Source: Nematostella vectensis (taxonomy: Eukaryota; Cnidaria; Anthozoa; Actiniaria; Edwardsiidae). Taken from it: a stretch of 64,000 nucleotides of DNA. Below, piece after piece: positions 49,959 through 63,493 of this stretch; the stretch's first letter is position 1, and every line of letters starts with the position of its first letter. Where the stretch lies: NCBI RefSeq assembly GCF_932526225.1, contig NC_064038.1, positions 188,001-252,000 on the forward strand, read 5' to 3'. The notes beneath the pieces were generated by a model that saw only the letters and a list, made by a program, of their open reading frames with translations, had not been told where the DNA came from and did not search any database. The position numbers and the translations under genes were made by a program.

Positions 49959-51654
49959 TCGTAGAGCTCGTATCGTTTCTCCTAAATAACAAACAAAATA
50001 ATGTGTGTTATTATCTTGGTGCAAAGGAATCTACAGTAGTTTTGTAATCAAATAATTGTTTTACTATTAACACACTTGTTCTTTCAACCAGTTTGTTGGT
50101 CTCACAAATAGACTTTTAATAAACTGGTATCCCCCCCTCTCCACTCAATAAAGGGTCAGCGTCATGGCATTGCGCATGTCTGGAGTCAGTGTTTATTGTA
50201 GGCTTTCAATTGTCTACACACAGTTGAACTTTAATAGTTGTCAATGCTTTGTTAAAATAATATTCGATATTTTACTGAATGTTTATTGACAGTTTGTTTG
50301 CATTTCCTTTGAATGCAAGTCTTCCACATGTACAAAAGGCTCATAGGTCAACATTAGAATTTGACTGAAATTCATTGTGTCCTGGCCGGAGGGCTATTGC
50401 AAAGCTCTTCATCACACTGCACTTTGAAGCATATTCTATGTATGCTTCTTTGTACAAAATGTACCCCTCCAAATAGAACATTAAAGATCACATAACTTGT
50501 TTACTTTTTCGACTCTATGCTTTTTATTTTTGTTCTCTTACTAGGAAAATATCGAATACAAATAATCAGTTAAGCTAGCAAGCTCATTTTGCTAGCTGTA
50601 TATAATGCATATCAGGCCTGTATCTTTAGTATCCTGGATCTGGTAGACGAACCTATGTCACACCACTTTTTTGATGAGTATTATAAAAAAAAAATACTAA
50701 AAAACGTTATCTTGAACTGTGTAAAAAAAAAAAAAAAAAAAACATAGAAAATAAAAGGCCATTGGCCTGGGATCGAACCCGGCCTAAAGAACAAAACGGA
50801 AACCATACATACGGATTACCCAATCGGTATGGCAGCACAAGGCTTTTACGGAAGGCTGTAAAGAACCCGAAGGCCCCAAGCACCGATATTTCCGGCGAAT
50901 ATGCTGTACAACACTCTTGCAAGGTATTCCAACCCGCGCATTAATGGGGAGGACAATAACCAGGATCCCAGGCCTGTAATACGGTTACGCCACGCACAGC
51001 TCGCTGAGATATGGGATGAAAAAACATACAGGTCTATGTGGGCGTTTTGGGTCCCTTGAGGGCTCGCAATTTCGGCGTGGCATCGTAACGCACGCGATCG
51101 CATTGTCTTTTATTGTGTACAGAATGTATCTGTCGTTTTTTGCTTTACTTTTAGTTTTGCTTTATTTTTATTATTATTTTTTTGTCTTTTTATTTACATT
51201 TCTTTGTACAGTATTTGACCCTAGCTATGATAACAATTATTCAAAATTATTGTAACCAACTATTGTAACCAATTATCGTAAACCAACTTGACTGCAAAAC
51301 ACTATTAGGCATTTCTTTCATGTGACTGCAAAGTTGACATGTCAACATCTAGAGGGGCTTCACCCAACAAGGAATCATTGGGGACCATGAAAGCACGGTG
51401 TCGCGGAAAATTTTCCTGCCCCATTTATCAGGAACATCTGTGCAGCCGATGCCCTTAGTTGGATGGGGTGCACAGTTGCTTTGGGTATCGCCCTGAAGAT
51501 GGCACAGTGACCACAAGATGTATCTGAAAGAAACTGTATACTTATTTCAAATTTTAAAAACATGTGAGTGTTACTTACTTAGTTACAGTAGTTCTTTTGA
51601 ATATTATTATTTACCTGTATAATTTAGATGAGTAATAAATACTTCTTATTTGTC
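49959..51654 (+). repeat. Array copy 30 (1696 bp)
   Basis: As copy 29, same length, with private TACAAAAGG, CATTGGGGACC and TTACCTGT. First unit of a block that returns at copy 36. Confidence 0.97.
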
Positions 51655-53346
51655 TCGTAGAGCTCGTATCGTTTCTCCTAAATAACAAACAAAATAATGT
51701 GTGTTATTATCTTGGTGCAAAGGAATCTACAGTAGTTTTGTAATCAAATAATTGTTTTACTATTAACACACTTGTTCTTTCAACCAGTTTGTTGGTCTCA
51801 CAAATAGACTTTTAATAAACTGGTATCCCCCCCTCTCCACTCAATAAAGGGTCAGCGTCATGGCATTGCGCATGTCTGGAGTCAGTGTTTATTGTAGGCT
51901 TTCAATTGTCTACACACAGTTGAACTTTAATAGTTGTCAATGCTTTGTTAAAATAATATTCGATATTTTACTGAATGTTTATTGACAGTTTGTTTGCATT
52001 TCCTTTGAATGCAAGTCTTCCACATGTACCAAAGGCTCATAGGTCAACATTAGAATTTGACTGAAATTCATTGTGTCCTGGCCGGAGGGCTATTGCAAAG
52101 CTCTTCATCACACTGCACTTTGAAGCATATTCTATGTATGCTTCTTTGTACAAAATGTACCCCTCCAAATAGAACATTAAAGATCACATAACTTGTTTAC
52201 TTTTTCGACTCTATGCTTTTTATTTTTGTTCTCTTACTAGGAAAATATCGAATACAAATAATCAGTTAAGCTAGCAAGCTCATTTTGCTAGCTGTATATA
52301 ATGCATATCAGGCCTGTATCTTTAGTATCCTGGATCTGGTAGACGAACCTATGTCACACCACTTTTTTGATGAGTATTATAAAAAAAAATACTAAAAAAC
52401 GTTATCTTGAACTGTGTAAAAAAAAAAAAAAAAAACATAGAAAATAAAAGGCCATTGGCCTGGGATCGAACCCGGCCTAAAGAACAAAACGGAAACCATA
52501 CATACGGATTACCCAATCGGTATGGCAGCACAAGGCTTTTACGGAAGGCTGTAAAGAACCCGAAGGCCCCAAGCACCGATATTTCCGGCGAATATGCTGT
52601 ACAACACTCTTGCAAGGTATTCCAACCCGCGCATTAATGGGGAGGACAATAACCAGGATCCCAGGCCTGTAATACGGTTACGCCACGCACAGCTCGCTGA
52701 GATATGGGATGAAAAAAAATACAGGTCTATGTGGGCGTTTTGGGTCCCTTGGGGGCTCGCTATTTCGGCGTGGCATCGTAACGCACGCGAGCGCATTGTC
52801 TTTTATTGTGTACAGAATGTCTCTGTGGTTTTTTGCTTTACTTTTAGTTTTGCTTTATTTTTATTATTATTTTTTTGTCTTTTTATTTACAGTTCTTTGT
52901 ACAGTATTTGACCATAGCTATGATAACAATTATTCAAAATTGTTGTAACCAACTATTGTAACCAATTATCGTAAACCAACTTGAATGCAAAACACTATTA
53001 GGCATTTCTTTCATGTGACTACAAAGTTGACATGTCAACATCTAGAGGGGCTTCACCCAACAAGGAATCATGGGGGACCATGAAAGCACGGTGTCGCGGA
53101 AAATTTTCCTGCCCCATTTCTCAGGAACATCTGTGCAGCCGATGCCCTTAGTTGGATGGGGTGCACAGTTGCTTTGGGTATCGCCCTGAAGATGGCACAG
53201 TGACCCAATATGTATCTGAATGAAACTGTATACTTATTTCAAATTTTAAAAACATGTGAGTGTTACTTACTTAGTTACAGTAGTTCTTTTGAATATTATT
53301 ATTTACGTGTATAATTTGGATGAGTAATAAATACTTCTTATTTGTC
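51655..53346 (+). repeat. Array copy 31 (1692 bp)
   Basis: First half as copies 29-30. Second half with GTGGTTTTTTGC, AATTGTTGTAACC, CTTGAATGC, GACTACAAAG, TTCTCAGGAAC, GACCCAATATG and ATTTGGATG, all shared only with copy 37. Confidence 0.97.
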
Positions 53347-55036
53347 TCGTAGAGCTCGTATCGTTCCTCCTAAATAACAAACAAAATAATGTGTGTTATT
53401 ATCTTGGTGCAAAGGAATCTACAGTAGTTTTGTAATCAAATAATTGTTTTACTATTAACACACTTGTTCTTTCAACCAGTTTGTTGGTCTCACAAATAGA
53501 CTTTAAATAAACTGGTATCCCCCCCTCTCCACTCAATAAAGGGTCAGCGTCATGGTATTGCGCATGTCTGGAGTCAGTGTTTATTGTAGGCTTTCAATTG
53601 TCTACACACAGTTGAACTTTAATAGTTGTCAATGCTTTGTTAAAATAATATTCGATATTTTACTGAATGTTTATTGACAGTTTGTTTGCATTTCCTTTGA
53701 ATGCAAGTCTTCCACATGTACCAAAGTCTCATAGGTCAACATTAGAATTTGACTGAAATTCATTGTGTCCTGGCCGGAGAGCTATTGCAAAGCTCTTCAT
53801 CACACTGCACTTTGAAGCATATTCTATGTATGCTTCTTTGTACAAAATGTACCCCTCCAAATAGAACATTAAAGATCACATAACTTGTTTACTTTTTCGA
53901 CTCTATGCTTTTTATTTTTGTTCTCTTACTAGGAAAATATCGAATACAAATAATCAGTTAAGCTAGCAAGCTCATTTTGCTAGCTGTATATAATGCATAT
54001 CAGGCCTGTATCTTTAGTATCCTGGATCAGGTAGACGAACCTATGTCACACCACTTTTTTGATGAGTATTATAAAAAACAAAAAATACTAAAAAACGTTA
54101 TCTTGAACTGTGTAAAAAAAAAAAACAAAGAAAAAAAAGGCCATTGGCCTGGGATCGAACCCGGCCTAAAGAACAAAACGGAAACCATACATACGGATTA
54201 CCCAATCGGTATGGCAGCACAAGGCTTTTACGGAAGGCTGTAAAGAACCCGAAGGCCCCAAGAACCGATATTTCCGGCGAATATGCTGTACAACACTCTT
54301 GCAAGGTATTCCAACCCGCGCATTAATGGGGAGGACAATAACCAGGATCCCAGGCCTGTAATACGGTTACGCCACGCACAGCTCGCTGAGATATGGGATG
54401 AAAAATAATACAGGTCTATGTGGGCGTTTTGGGTCCCTTGGGGGCTCGCTATTTCGGCGTGGCATCGTAACGCACGCGAGCGCATTGTCTTTTATTGTGT
54501 ACAGAATGTCTCTGTCGTTTTTTGCTTTACTTTTAGTTTTGCTTTATTTTTATTATTATTTTTTTGTCTTTTTATTTACAGTTCTTTGTACAGTATTTGA
54601 CCATAGCTATGATAACAATTATTCAAAATTATTGTAACCAACTATTGTAACCAATTATCGTAAACCAACTTGACTGCAAAACACTATTAGGCATTTCTTT
54701 CATGTGACTGCAAAGTTGACATGTCAACATCTAGAGGGGCTTCACCCAACAAGGAATCATGGGGGACCATGAAAGCACGGTGTCGCGGAAAATTTTCCTG
54801 CCCCATTTATCAGGAACATCTGTGCAGCCGATGCCCTTAGTTGGATGGGGTGCACAGTTGCTTTGGGTATCGCCCTGAAGATGGCACAGTGACCACAAGA
54901 TGTATCTGAATGAAACTGTATACTTATTTCAAATTTTAAAAACATGTGAGTGTTACTTACTTAGTTACAGTAGTTCTTTTGAATATTATTATTTACGTGT
55001 ATAATTTAGATGAGTAATAAATACTTCTTATTTGTC
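53347..55036 (+). repeat. Array copy 32 (1690 bp)
   Basis: ATGGTATTGCG, GTTTGCATTT and AAGTCTCATAG as copy 38. Private AAAAACAAAAAATAC insertion at about 54074, CAAAG linker, AGAACCGAT, and GAAAAATAATAC as copies 20-22. Confidence 0.97.
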
Positions 55037-56727
55037 TCGTAGAGCTCGTATCGTTCCTCCTAAATAACAAACAAAATAATGTGTGTTATTATCTTGGTGC
55101 AAAGGAATCTACAGTAGTTTTGTAATCAAATAATTGTTTTACTATTAACACACTTGTTCTTTCAACCAGTTTGTTGGTCTCACAAATAGACTTTTAATAA
55201 ACTGGTATCCCCCCCTCTCCACTCAATAAAGGGTCAGCGTCATGGCATTGCGCATGTCTGGAGTCAGTGTTTATTGTAGGCTTTCAATTGTCTACACACA
55301 GTTGAACTTTAATAGTTGTCAATGCTTTGTTAAAATAATATTCGATATTTTACTGAATGTTTATTGACAGTTTGTGGGCATTTCCTTTGAATGCAAGTCT
55401 TCCACATGTACCAAAGGCTCATAGGTCAACATCAGAATTTGACTGAAATTCATTGTGTCCTGGCCGGAGGGCTATTGCAAAGCTCTTCATCACACTGCAC
55501 TTTGAAGCATATTCTATGTATGCTTCTTTGTACAAAATGTACCCCTCCTAATAGAACATTAAAGATCACATAACTTGTTTACTTCCTCGACTCTATGCTT
55601 TTTATTTTTGTTCTCTTACTAGGAAAATATCGAATACAAATAATCAGTTAAGCTAGCAAGCTCATTTTGCTAGCTGTATATAATGCATATCAGGCCTGTA
55701 TCTTTAGTATCCTGGATCAGGTAGACGAACCTATGTCACACCACTTTTTTGATGAGTATTATAAAAAATATACTAAAAAACGTTATCTTGAACTGTGTAA
55801 AAAAAAAAAAAAAAACATAGAAAAAAAAAGGCCATTGGCCTTGGATCGAACCCGGCCTAAAGAACAAAACGGAAACCATACATACGGATTACCCAATCGG
55901 TATGGCAGCACAAGGCTTTTACGGAAGGGGGTAAAGAACCCGAAGGCCCCAAGCACCGATATTTCCGGCGAAAATGCTGTACAACACTCTTGCAAGGTAT
56001 TCCAACCCGCGCATTAATGGGGAGGACAATAACCAGGATCCCAGGCCTGTAATACGGTTACGCCACGCACAGCTCGCTGAGATATGGGATGAAAAAAAAT
56101 ACAGGTCTATGTGGGCGTTTTGGGTCCCTTGGGGGCTCGCTATTTCGGCGTGGCATCGTAACGCACGCGAGCGCATTGTCTTTTATTGTGTACAGAATGT
56201 CTCTGTCGTTTTTTGCTTTACTTTTAGTTTTGCTTTATTTTTATTATTATTTTTTTGTCTTTTTATTTACAGTTCTTTGTACAGTATTTGACCATAGCTA
56301 TGATAACAATTATTCAAAATTATTGTAACCAACTATTGTAACCAATTATCGTAAACCAACTTGACTGCAAAACACTATTAGGCATTTCTTTCATGTGACT
56401 GCAAAGTTGACATGTCAACATCTAGAGGGGCTTCACCCAACAAGGAATCATGGGGGACCATGAAAGCACGGTGTCGCGGAAAATTTTCCTGCCCCATTTA
56501 TCAGGAACATCTGTGCAGCCGATGCCCTTAGTTGGATGGGGTGCACAGTTGCTTTGGGTATCGCCCTGTAGATGGCACATTGACCACAAGATGTATCTGA
56601 ATGAAACTGTATACTTATTTCAAATTTAAAAAACATGTGAGTGTTACTTACTTAGTTACAGTAGTTCTTTTGAATATTATTATTTACGTGTATAATTTAG
56701 ATGAGTAATAAATACTTCTTATTTGTC
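55037..56727 (+). repeat. Array copy 33 (1691 bp)
   Basis: GAAGGGGGTAAAG, CGAAAATGC, CTGTAGATGG and ATTTAAAAAAC, shared only with copy 35. Private CATCAGAATTT, CCTTGGATCG (B-box flank changed) and GATGGCACATTG. Confidence 0.97.
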
Positions 56728-58412
56728 TCGTAGAGCTAGTATCGTTCCTCCTAAATAACAAACAAAATAATGTGTGTTATTATCTTGGTGCAAAGGAATC
56801 TACAGTAGTTTTGTAATCAAATAATTGTTTTACTATTAACACACTTGTTCTTTCAACCAGTTTGTCTGTCTCACAAATAGACTTTTAATAAACTGGTATC
56901 CCCCCCTCTCCACTCAATAAAGGGTCAGCGTCATGGCATTGCGCATGTCTGGAGTCAGTGTTTATTGTAGGCTTTCAATTGTCTACACACAGTTGAACTT
57001 TAATAGTTGTCAATGCTTTGTTAAATAATATTCGATATTTTGCTGAATGTTTATTGACAGTTTGTGGGCATTTCCTTTGAATGCAAGTCTTCCACATGTA
57101 CCAAAGGCTCATAGGTCAACATTAGAATTTGACTGAAATTCATTGTGTCCTGGCCGCAGAGCTATTGCAAAGCTCATCATCACACTGCACTTTGAAGCAT
57201 ATTCTATGTATTCTTCTTTGTACAAAATGTACCCCTCCTAATAGAACATTAAAGATCACATAACTTGTTTACTTCCTCGACTCTATGCTTTTTATTTTTG
57301 TTCTCTTACTAGGAAAATATCGAATACAAATAATCCGTTAAGCTAGCAAGCTCATTTTGCTAGCTGTATATAATGCATATCAGGCCTGTATCTTTAGTAT
57401 CCTGGATCAAGTAGACGAACATATGTCACACCACTTTTTTGATGAGTATTATCAAAAAAATACTAAAAAACGTTATCTTGAACTGTGTAAAAAAAAAACA
57501 AAGAAAAAAAAAGGCCATTGGCCTGGGATCGAACCCGGCCTAAAGAACAAAACGGAAACCATACATACGGATTACCCAATCGGTATGGCAGCACAAGGCT
57601 TTTACGGAAGGCTGTAAAGAACCCGAAGGCCCCAAGCACCGATATTTCCGGCGAATATGCTGTACAACACTCTTGCAAGGTATTCCAACCCGCGCATTAA
57701 TGGGGAGGACAATAACCAGGATCCCAGGCCTGTAATACGGTTACGCCACGCACAGCTCGCTGAGATATGGGATGAAAAAAAATACAGGTCTATGTGGGCG
57801 TTTTGGGTCCCTTGGGGGCTCGCTATTTCGGCGTGGCATCGTAACGCACGCGAGCGCATTGTCTTTTATTGTGTACAGAATGTCTCTGTCGTTTTTTTGC
57901 TTTACTTTTCGTTTTGCTTTATTTTTATTATTATTTTTTTTGTCTTTTTTTTTACTGTTCTTTGTACAGTATTTGACCATAGCTATGATAACAATTATTC
58001 AAAATTATTGTAACCAACTATTGTAACCAATTATCGTAAACCAACTTGACTGCAAAACACTATTAGGCATTTCTTTCATGTGACTGCAAAGTTGACATGT
58101 CAACATCTAGAAAGGCTTCACCCAACAAGGAATCATGGAGGACCATGAAAGCACGGTGTCGCGGAAAATTTTCCTGCCCCATTTATCAGGAACATCTGTG
58201 CAGCCGATGCCCTTAGTTGGATGGGGTGCACAGTTGCTTTGGGTATCGCCCTGAAGATGGCACAGTGACCACAAGATGTATCTGAATGAAACTGTATACT
58301 TATTTCAAATTTTAAAAACATGTGAGTGTTACTTACTTAGTTACAGTAGTTCTTTTGAATATTATTATTTACGTGTATAATTTAGATGAGTAATAAATAC
58401 TTCTTATTTGTC
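56728..58412 (+). repeat. Array copy 34 (1685 bp), most divergent by eye
   Basis: GAGCTAGT start (SacI lost), GTTTGTCTGTC, GTTAAATAAT, TTGCTGAATG, CCGCAGAGC, GCTCATCAT, TATTCTTC, GAACATATG, the shortest A-run (10) and a CAAAG linker. The T-rich tract is altered (GTTTTTTTGC, TTCGTTTTG, TTTACTGTTC). CTAGAAAGG and CATGGAGG lie in the tail. AATCCGTT and GATCAAG are shared with copy 35. Confidence 0.97.
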
Positions 58413-60105
58413 TCGTAGAGCTCGTATCGTTCCTCCTAAATAACAAACAAAATAATGTGTGTTATTATCTTGGTGCAAAGGAATCTACAGTAGTTTTGTA
58501 ATCAAATAATTGTTTTACTATTAACACACTTGTTTTTTCAACCAGTTTGTTGGTCTCACAAATAGACTTTTAATAAACTGGTATCCCCCCCTCTCCACTC
58601 AATAAAGGGTCAGCGTCATGGCATTGTGCATGTCTGGAGTCAGTGTTTATTGTAGGCTTTCAATTGTCTACACACAGTTGAACTTTAATAGTTGTCAATG
58701 CTTTGTTAAAATAATATTCGATATTTTACTGAATGTTTATTGACAGTTTGTGGGAATTTCCTTTGAATGCAAGTCTTCCACATGTACCAAAGGCTCATTG
58801 GTCAACATTAGAATTTGACTGAAATTCATTGTGTCCTGGCCGGAGAGCTATTGCAAAGCTCTTCATCACACTGCACTTTGAAGCATATTCTATGTATGCT
58901 TCTTTGTACAAAATGTACCCCTCCTAATAGAACATTAAAGATCACATAACTTGTTTACTTCCTCGACTCTATGCTTTTTATTTTTGTTCTCTTACTAGGA
59001 AAATATCGAATACAAATAATCCGTTAAGCTAGCAAGCTCATTTTGCTAGCTGTATATAATGCATATCAGGCCTGTATCTTTAGTATCCTGGATCAAGTAG
59101 ACGAACCTATGTCACACCACTTTTTTGATGAGTATTATAAAAAAAAATACTAAAAAACGTTATCTTGAACTGTGTAAAAAAAAAAAAAAAACATAGAAAA
59201 AAAAAAGGCCATTGGCCTGGGATCGAACCCGGCCTAAAGAACAAAATAGAAACCATACATACGGATTACCCAATCGGTATGGCAGCACAAGGCTTTTACG
59301 GAAGGGGGTAAAGAACCCGAAGGCCCCAAGCACCGATATTTCCGGCGAAAATGCTGTACAACACTCTTGCAAGGTATTCCAACCCGCGCATTAATGGGGA
59401 GGACAATAACTAGGATCCCAGGCCTGTAATACGGTTACGCCACGCACAGCTCGCTGAGATATGGGATGAAAAAAAATACAGGTCTATGTGGGCGTTTTGG
59501 GTCCCTTTGGGGGCTTGCTATTTCGGCGTGGCATCGTAACGCACGCGAGCGCATTGTCTTTTATTGTGTACAGAATGTCTCTGTCGTTTTTTGCTTTACT
59601 TTTAGTTTTGCTTTATTTTTATTATTATTTTTTTGTCTTTTTATTTACAGTTCTTTGTACAGTATTTGACCATAGCTATGATAACAATTATTCAAAATTA
59701 TTGTAACCAACTATTGTAACCAATTATCGTAAACCAACTTGACTGCAAAACACTATTAGGCATTTCTTTCATGTGACTGCAAAGTTGACATGTCAACATC
59801 TAGAGGGGCTTCACCCAACAAGGAATCATGGGGGACCATGAAAGCACGGTGTCGCGGAAAATTTTCCTGCCCCATTTATCAGGAACATCTGTGCAGCCGA
59901 TGCCCTTAGTTGGATGGGGTGCACAGTTGCTATGGGTATCGCCCTGTAGATGGCACAGTGACCACAAGATGTATCTGAATGAAACTGTATACTTATTTCA
60001 AATTTAAAAAACATGTGAGTGTTACTTACTTAGTTACATTAGTTCTTTTGAATATTATTATTTACGTGTATAATTTAGATGAGTAATAAATACTTCTTAT
60101 TTGTC
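58413..60105 (+). repeat. Array copy 35 (1693 bp)
   Basis: AATCCGTT and GATCAAG as copy 34; GAAGGGGGTAAAG, CGAAAATGC, CTGTAGATGG and ATTTAAAAAAC as copy 33. Private GCATTGTGC, CTCATTGG, AAAATAGAAACC, AACTAGG, CCTTTGGGGGCTTGC, GCTATGGG and ACATTAGTT. Confidence 0.97.
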
Positions 60106-61800
60106 TCGTAGAGCTCGTATCGTTTCTCCTAAATAACAAACAAAATAATGTGTGTTATTATCTTGGTGCAAAGGAATCTACAGTAGTTTTGTAATCAAAT
60201 AATTGTTTTACTATTAACACACTTGTTCTTTCAACCAGTTTGTTGGTCTCACAAATAGACTTTTAATAAACTGGTATCCCCCCCTCTCCACTCAATAAAG
60301 GGTCAGCGTCATGGCATTGCGCATGTCTGGAGTCAGTGTTTATTGTAGGCTTTCAATTGTCTACACACAGTTGAACTTTAATAGTTGTCAATGCTTTGTT
60401 AAAATAATATTCGATATTTTACTGAATGTTTATTGACAGTTTGTTTGCATTTCCTTTGAATGCAAGTCTTCCACATGTACCAAAGGCTCATAGGTCAACA
60501 TTAGAATTTGACTGAAATTCATTGTGTCCTGGCCGGAGGGCTATTGCAAAGCTCTTCATCACACTGCACTTTGAAGCATATTCTATGTATGCTTCTTTGT
60601 ACAAAATGTACCCCTCCAAATAGATTATTAAAGATCACATAACTTGTTTACTTTTTCGACTCTATGCTTTTTATTTTTGTTCTCTTACTAGGAAAATATC
60701 GAATACAAATAATCAGTTAAGCTAGCAAGCTCATTTTGCTAGCTGTATATAATGCATATCAGGCCTGTATCTTTAGTATCCTGGATCTGGTAGACGAACC
60801 TATGTCACACCACTTTTTTGATGAGTATTATAAAAAAAAATACTAAAAAACGTTATCTTGAACTGTGTAAAAAAAAAAAAAAAAAAAACATAGAAAATAA
60901 AAGGCCATTGGCCTGGGATCGAACCCGGCCTAAAGAACAAAACGGAAACCATACATACGGATTACCCAATCGGTATGGCAGCACAAGGCTTTTACGGAAG
61001 GCTGTAAAGAACCCGAAGGCCCCAAGCACCGATATTTCCGGCGAATATGCTGTACAACACTCTTGCAAGGTATTCCAACCCGCGCATTAATGGGGAGGAC
61101 AATAACCAGGATCCCAGGCCTGTAATACGGTTACGCCACGCACAGCTCGCTGAGATATGGGATGTAAAAACATACAGGTCTATGTGGGCGTTTTGGGTCC
61201 CTTGAGGGCTCGCAATTTCGGCGTGGCATCGTAACGCACGCGATCGCATTGTCTTTTATTGTGTACAGAATGTATCTGTCGTTTTTTGCTTTACTTTTAG
61301 TTTTGCTTTATTTTTATTATTATTTTTTTGTCTTTTTATTTACATTTCTTTGTACAGTATTTGACCCTAGCTATGATAACAATTATTCAAAATTATTGTA
61401 ACCAACTATTGTAACCAATTATCGTAAACCAACTTGACTGCAAAACACTATTAGGCATTTCTTTCATGTGACTGCAAAGTTGACATGTCAACATCTAGAG
61501 GGGCTTCACCCAACAAGGAATCATGGGGGACCATGAAAGCACGGTGTCGCGGAAAATTTTCCTGCCCCATTTATCAGGAACATCTGTGCAGCCGATGCCC
61601 TTAGTTGGATGGGGTGCACAGTTGCTTTGGGTATCGCCCTGAAGATGGCACAGTGACCACAAGATGTATCTGAAAGAAACTGTATACTTATTTCAAATTT
61701 TAAAAACATGTGAGTGTTACTTACTTAGTTACAGTAGTTCTTTTGAATATTATTATTTACGTGTATAATTTAGATGAGTAATAAATACTTCTTATTTGTC
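60106..61800 (+). repeat. Array copy 36 (1695 bp)
   Basis: CGTTTCTCC start and all core states of copies 29-30. Private AGATTATTAAAG and GATGTAAAAAC. Starts the second occurrence of the copy 30-32 block. Confidence 0.97.
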
Positions 61801-63493
61801 TCGTAGAGCTCGTATCGTTTCTCCTAAATAACAAACAAAATAATGTGTGTTATTATCTTGGTGCAAAGGAATCTACAGTAGTTTTGTAATCAAATAATTG
61901 TTTTACTATTAACACACTTGTTCTTTCAACCAGTTTGTTGGTCTCACAAATAGACTTTTAATAAACTGGTATCCCCCCCTCTCCACTCAATAAAGGGTCA
62001 GCGTCATGGCATTGCGCATGTCTGGAGTCAGTGTTTATTGTAGGCTTTCAATTGTCTACACACAGTTGAACTTTAATAGTTGTCAATGCTTTGTTAAAAT
62101 AATATTCGATATTTTACTGAATGTTTATTGACAGTTTGTTTGCATTTCCTTTGAATGCAAGTCTTCCACATGTACCAAAGGCTCATAGGTCAACATTAGA
62201 ATTTGACTGAAATTCATTGTGTCCTGGCCGGAGGGCTATTGCAAAGCTCTTCATCACACTGCACTTTGAAGCATATTCTATGTATGCTTCTTTGTACAAA
62301 ATGTACCCCTCCAAATAGAACATTAAAGATCACATAACTTGTTTACTTTTTCGACTCTATGCTTTTTATTTTTGTTCTCTTACTAGGAAAATATCGAATA
62401 CAAATAATCAGTTAAGCTAGCAAGCTCATTTTGCTAGCTGTATATAATGCATATCAGGCCTGTATCTTTAGTATCCTGGATCTGGTAGACGAACCTATGT
62501 CACACCACTTTTTTGATGAGTATTATAAAAAAAAATACTAAAAAACGTTATCTTGAACTGTGTAAAAAAAAAAAAAAAAAAATTTAGAAAATAAAAGGCC
62601 ATTGGCCTGGGATCGAACCCGGCCTAAAGAACAAAACGGAAACCATACATACGGATTACCCAATCGGTATGGCAGCACAAGGCTTTTACGGAAGGCTGTA
62701 AAGAACCCGAAGGCCCCAAGCACCGATATTTCCGGCGAATATGCTGTACAACACTCTTGCAAGGTATTCCAACCCGCGCATTAATGGGGAGGACAATAAC
62801 CAGGATCCCAGGCCTGTAATACGGTTACGCCACGCACAGCTCGCTGAGATATGGGATGAAAAAAAATACAGGTCTATGTGGGCGTTTTGGGTCCCTTGGG
62901 GGCTCGCTATTTCGGCGTGGCATCGTAACGCACGCGAGCGCATTGTCTTTTATTGTGTACAGAATGTCTCTGTGGTTTTTTGCTTTACTTTTAGTTTTGC
63001 TTTATTTTTATTATTATTTTTTTGTCTTTTTATTTACAGTTCTTTGTACAGTATTTGACCATAGCTATGATAACAATTATTCAAAATTGTTGTAACCAAC
63101 TATTGTAACCAATTATCGTAAACCAACTTGAATGCAAAACACTATTAGGCATTTCTTTCATGTGACTACAAAGTTGACATGTCAACATCTAGAGGGGCTT
63201 CACCCAACAAGGAATCATGGGGGACCATGAAAGCACGGTGTCGCGGAAAATTTTCCTGCCCCATTTCTCAGGAACATCTGTGCAGCCGATGCCCTTAGTT
63301 GGATGGGGTGCACAGTTGCTTTGGGTATCGCCCTGAAGATGGCACAGTGACCCAATATGTATCTGAATGAAACTGTATACTTATTTCAAATTTTAAAAAC
63401 ATGTGAGTGTTACTTACTTAGTTACAGTAGTTCTTTTGAATATTATTATTTACGTGTATAATTTGGATGAGTAATAAATACTTCTTATTTGTC
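61801..63493 (+). repeat. Array copy 37 (1693 bp)
   Basis: Matches copy 31 in both halves, including GTGGTTTTTTGC, TTCTCAGGAAC and GACCCAATATG. Private AAATTTAGAAAAT linker in place of ACATAG. Confidence 0.97.
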
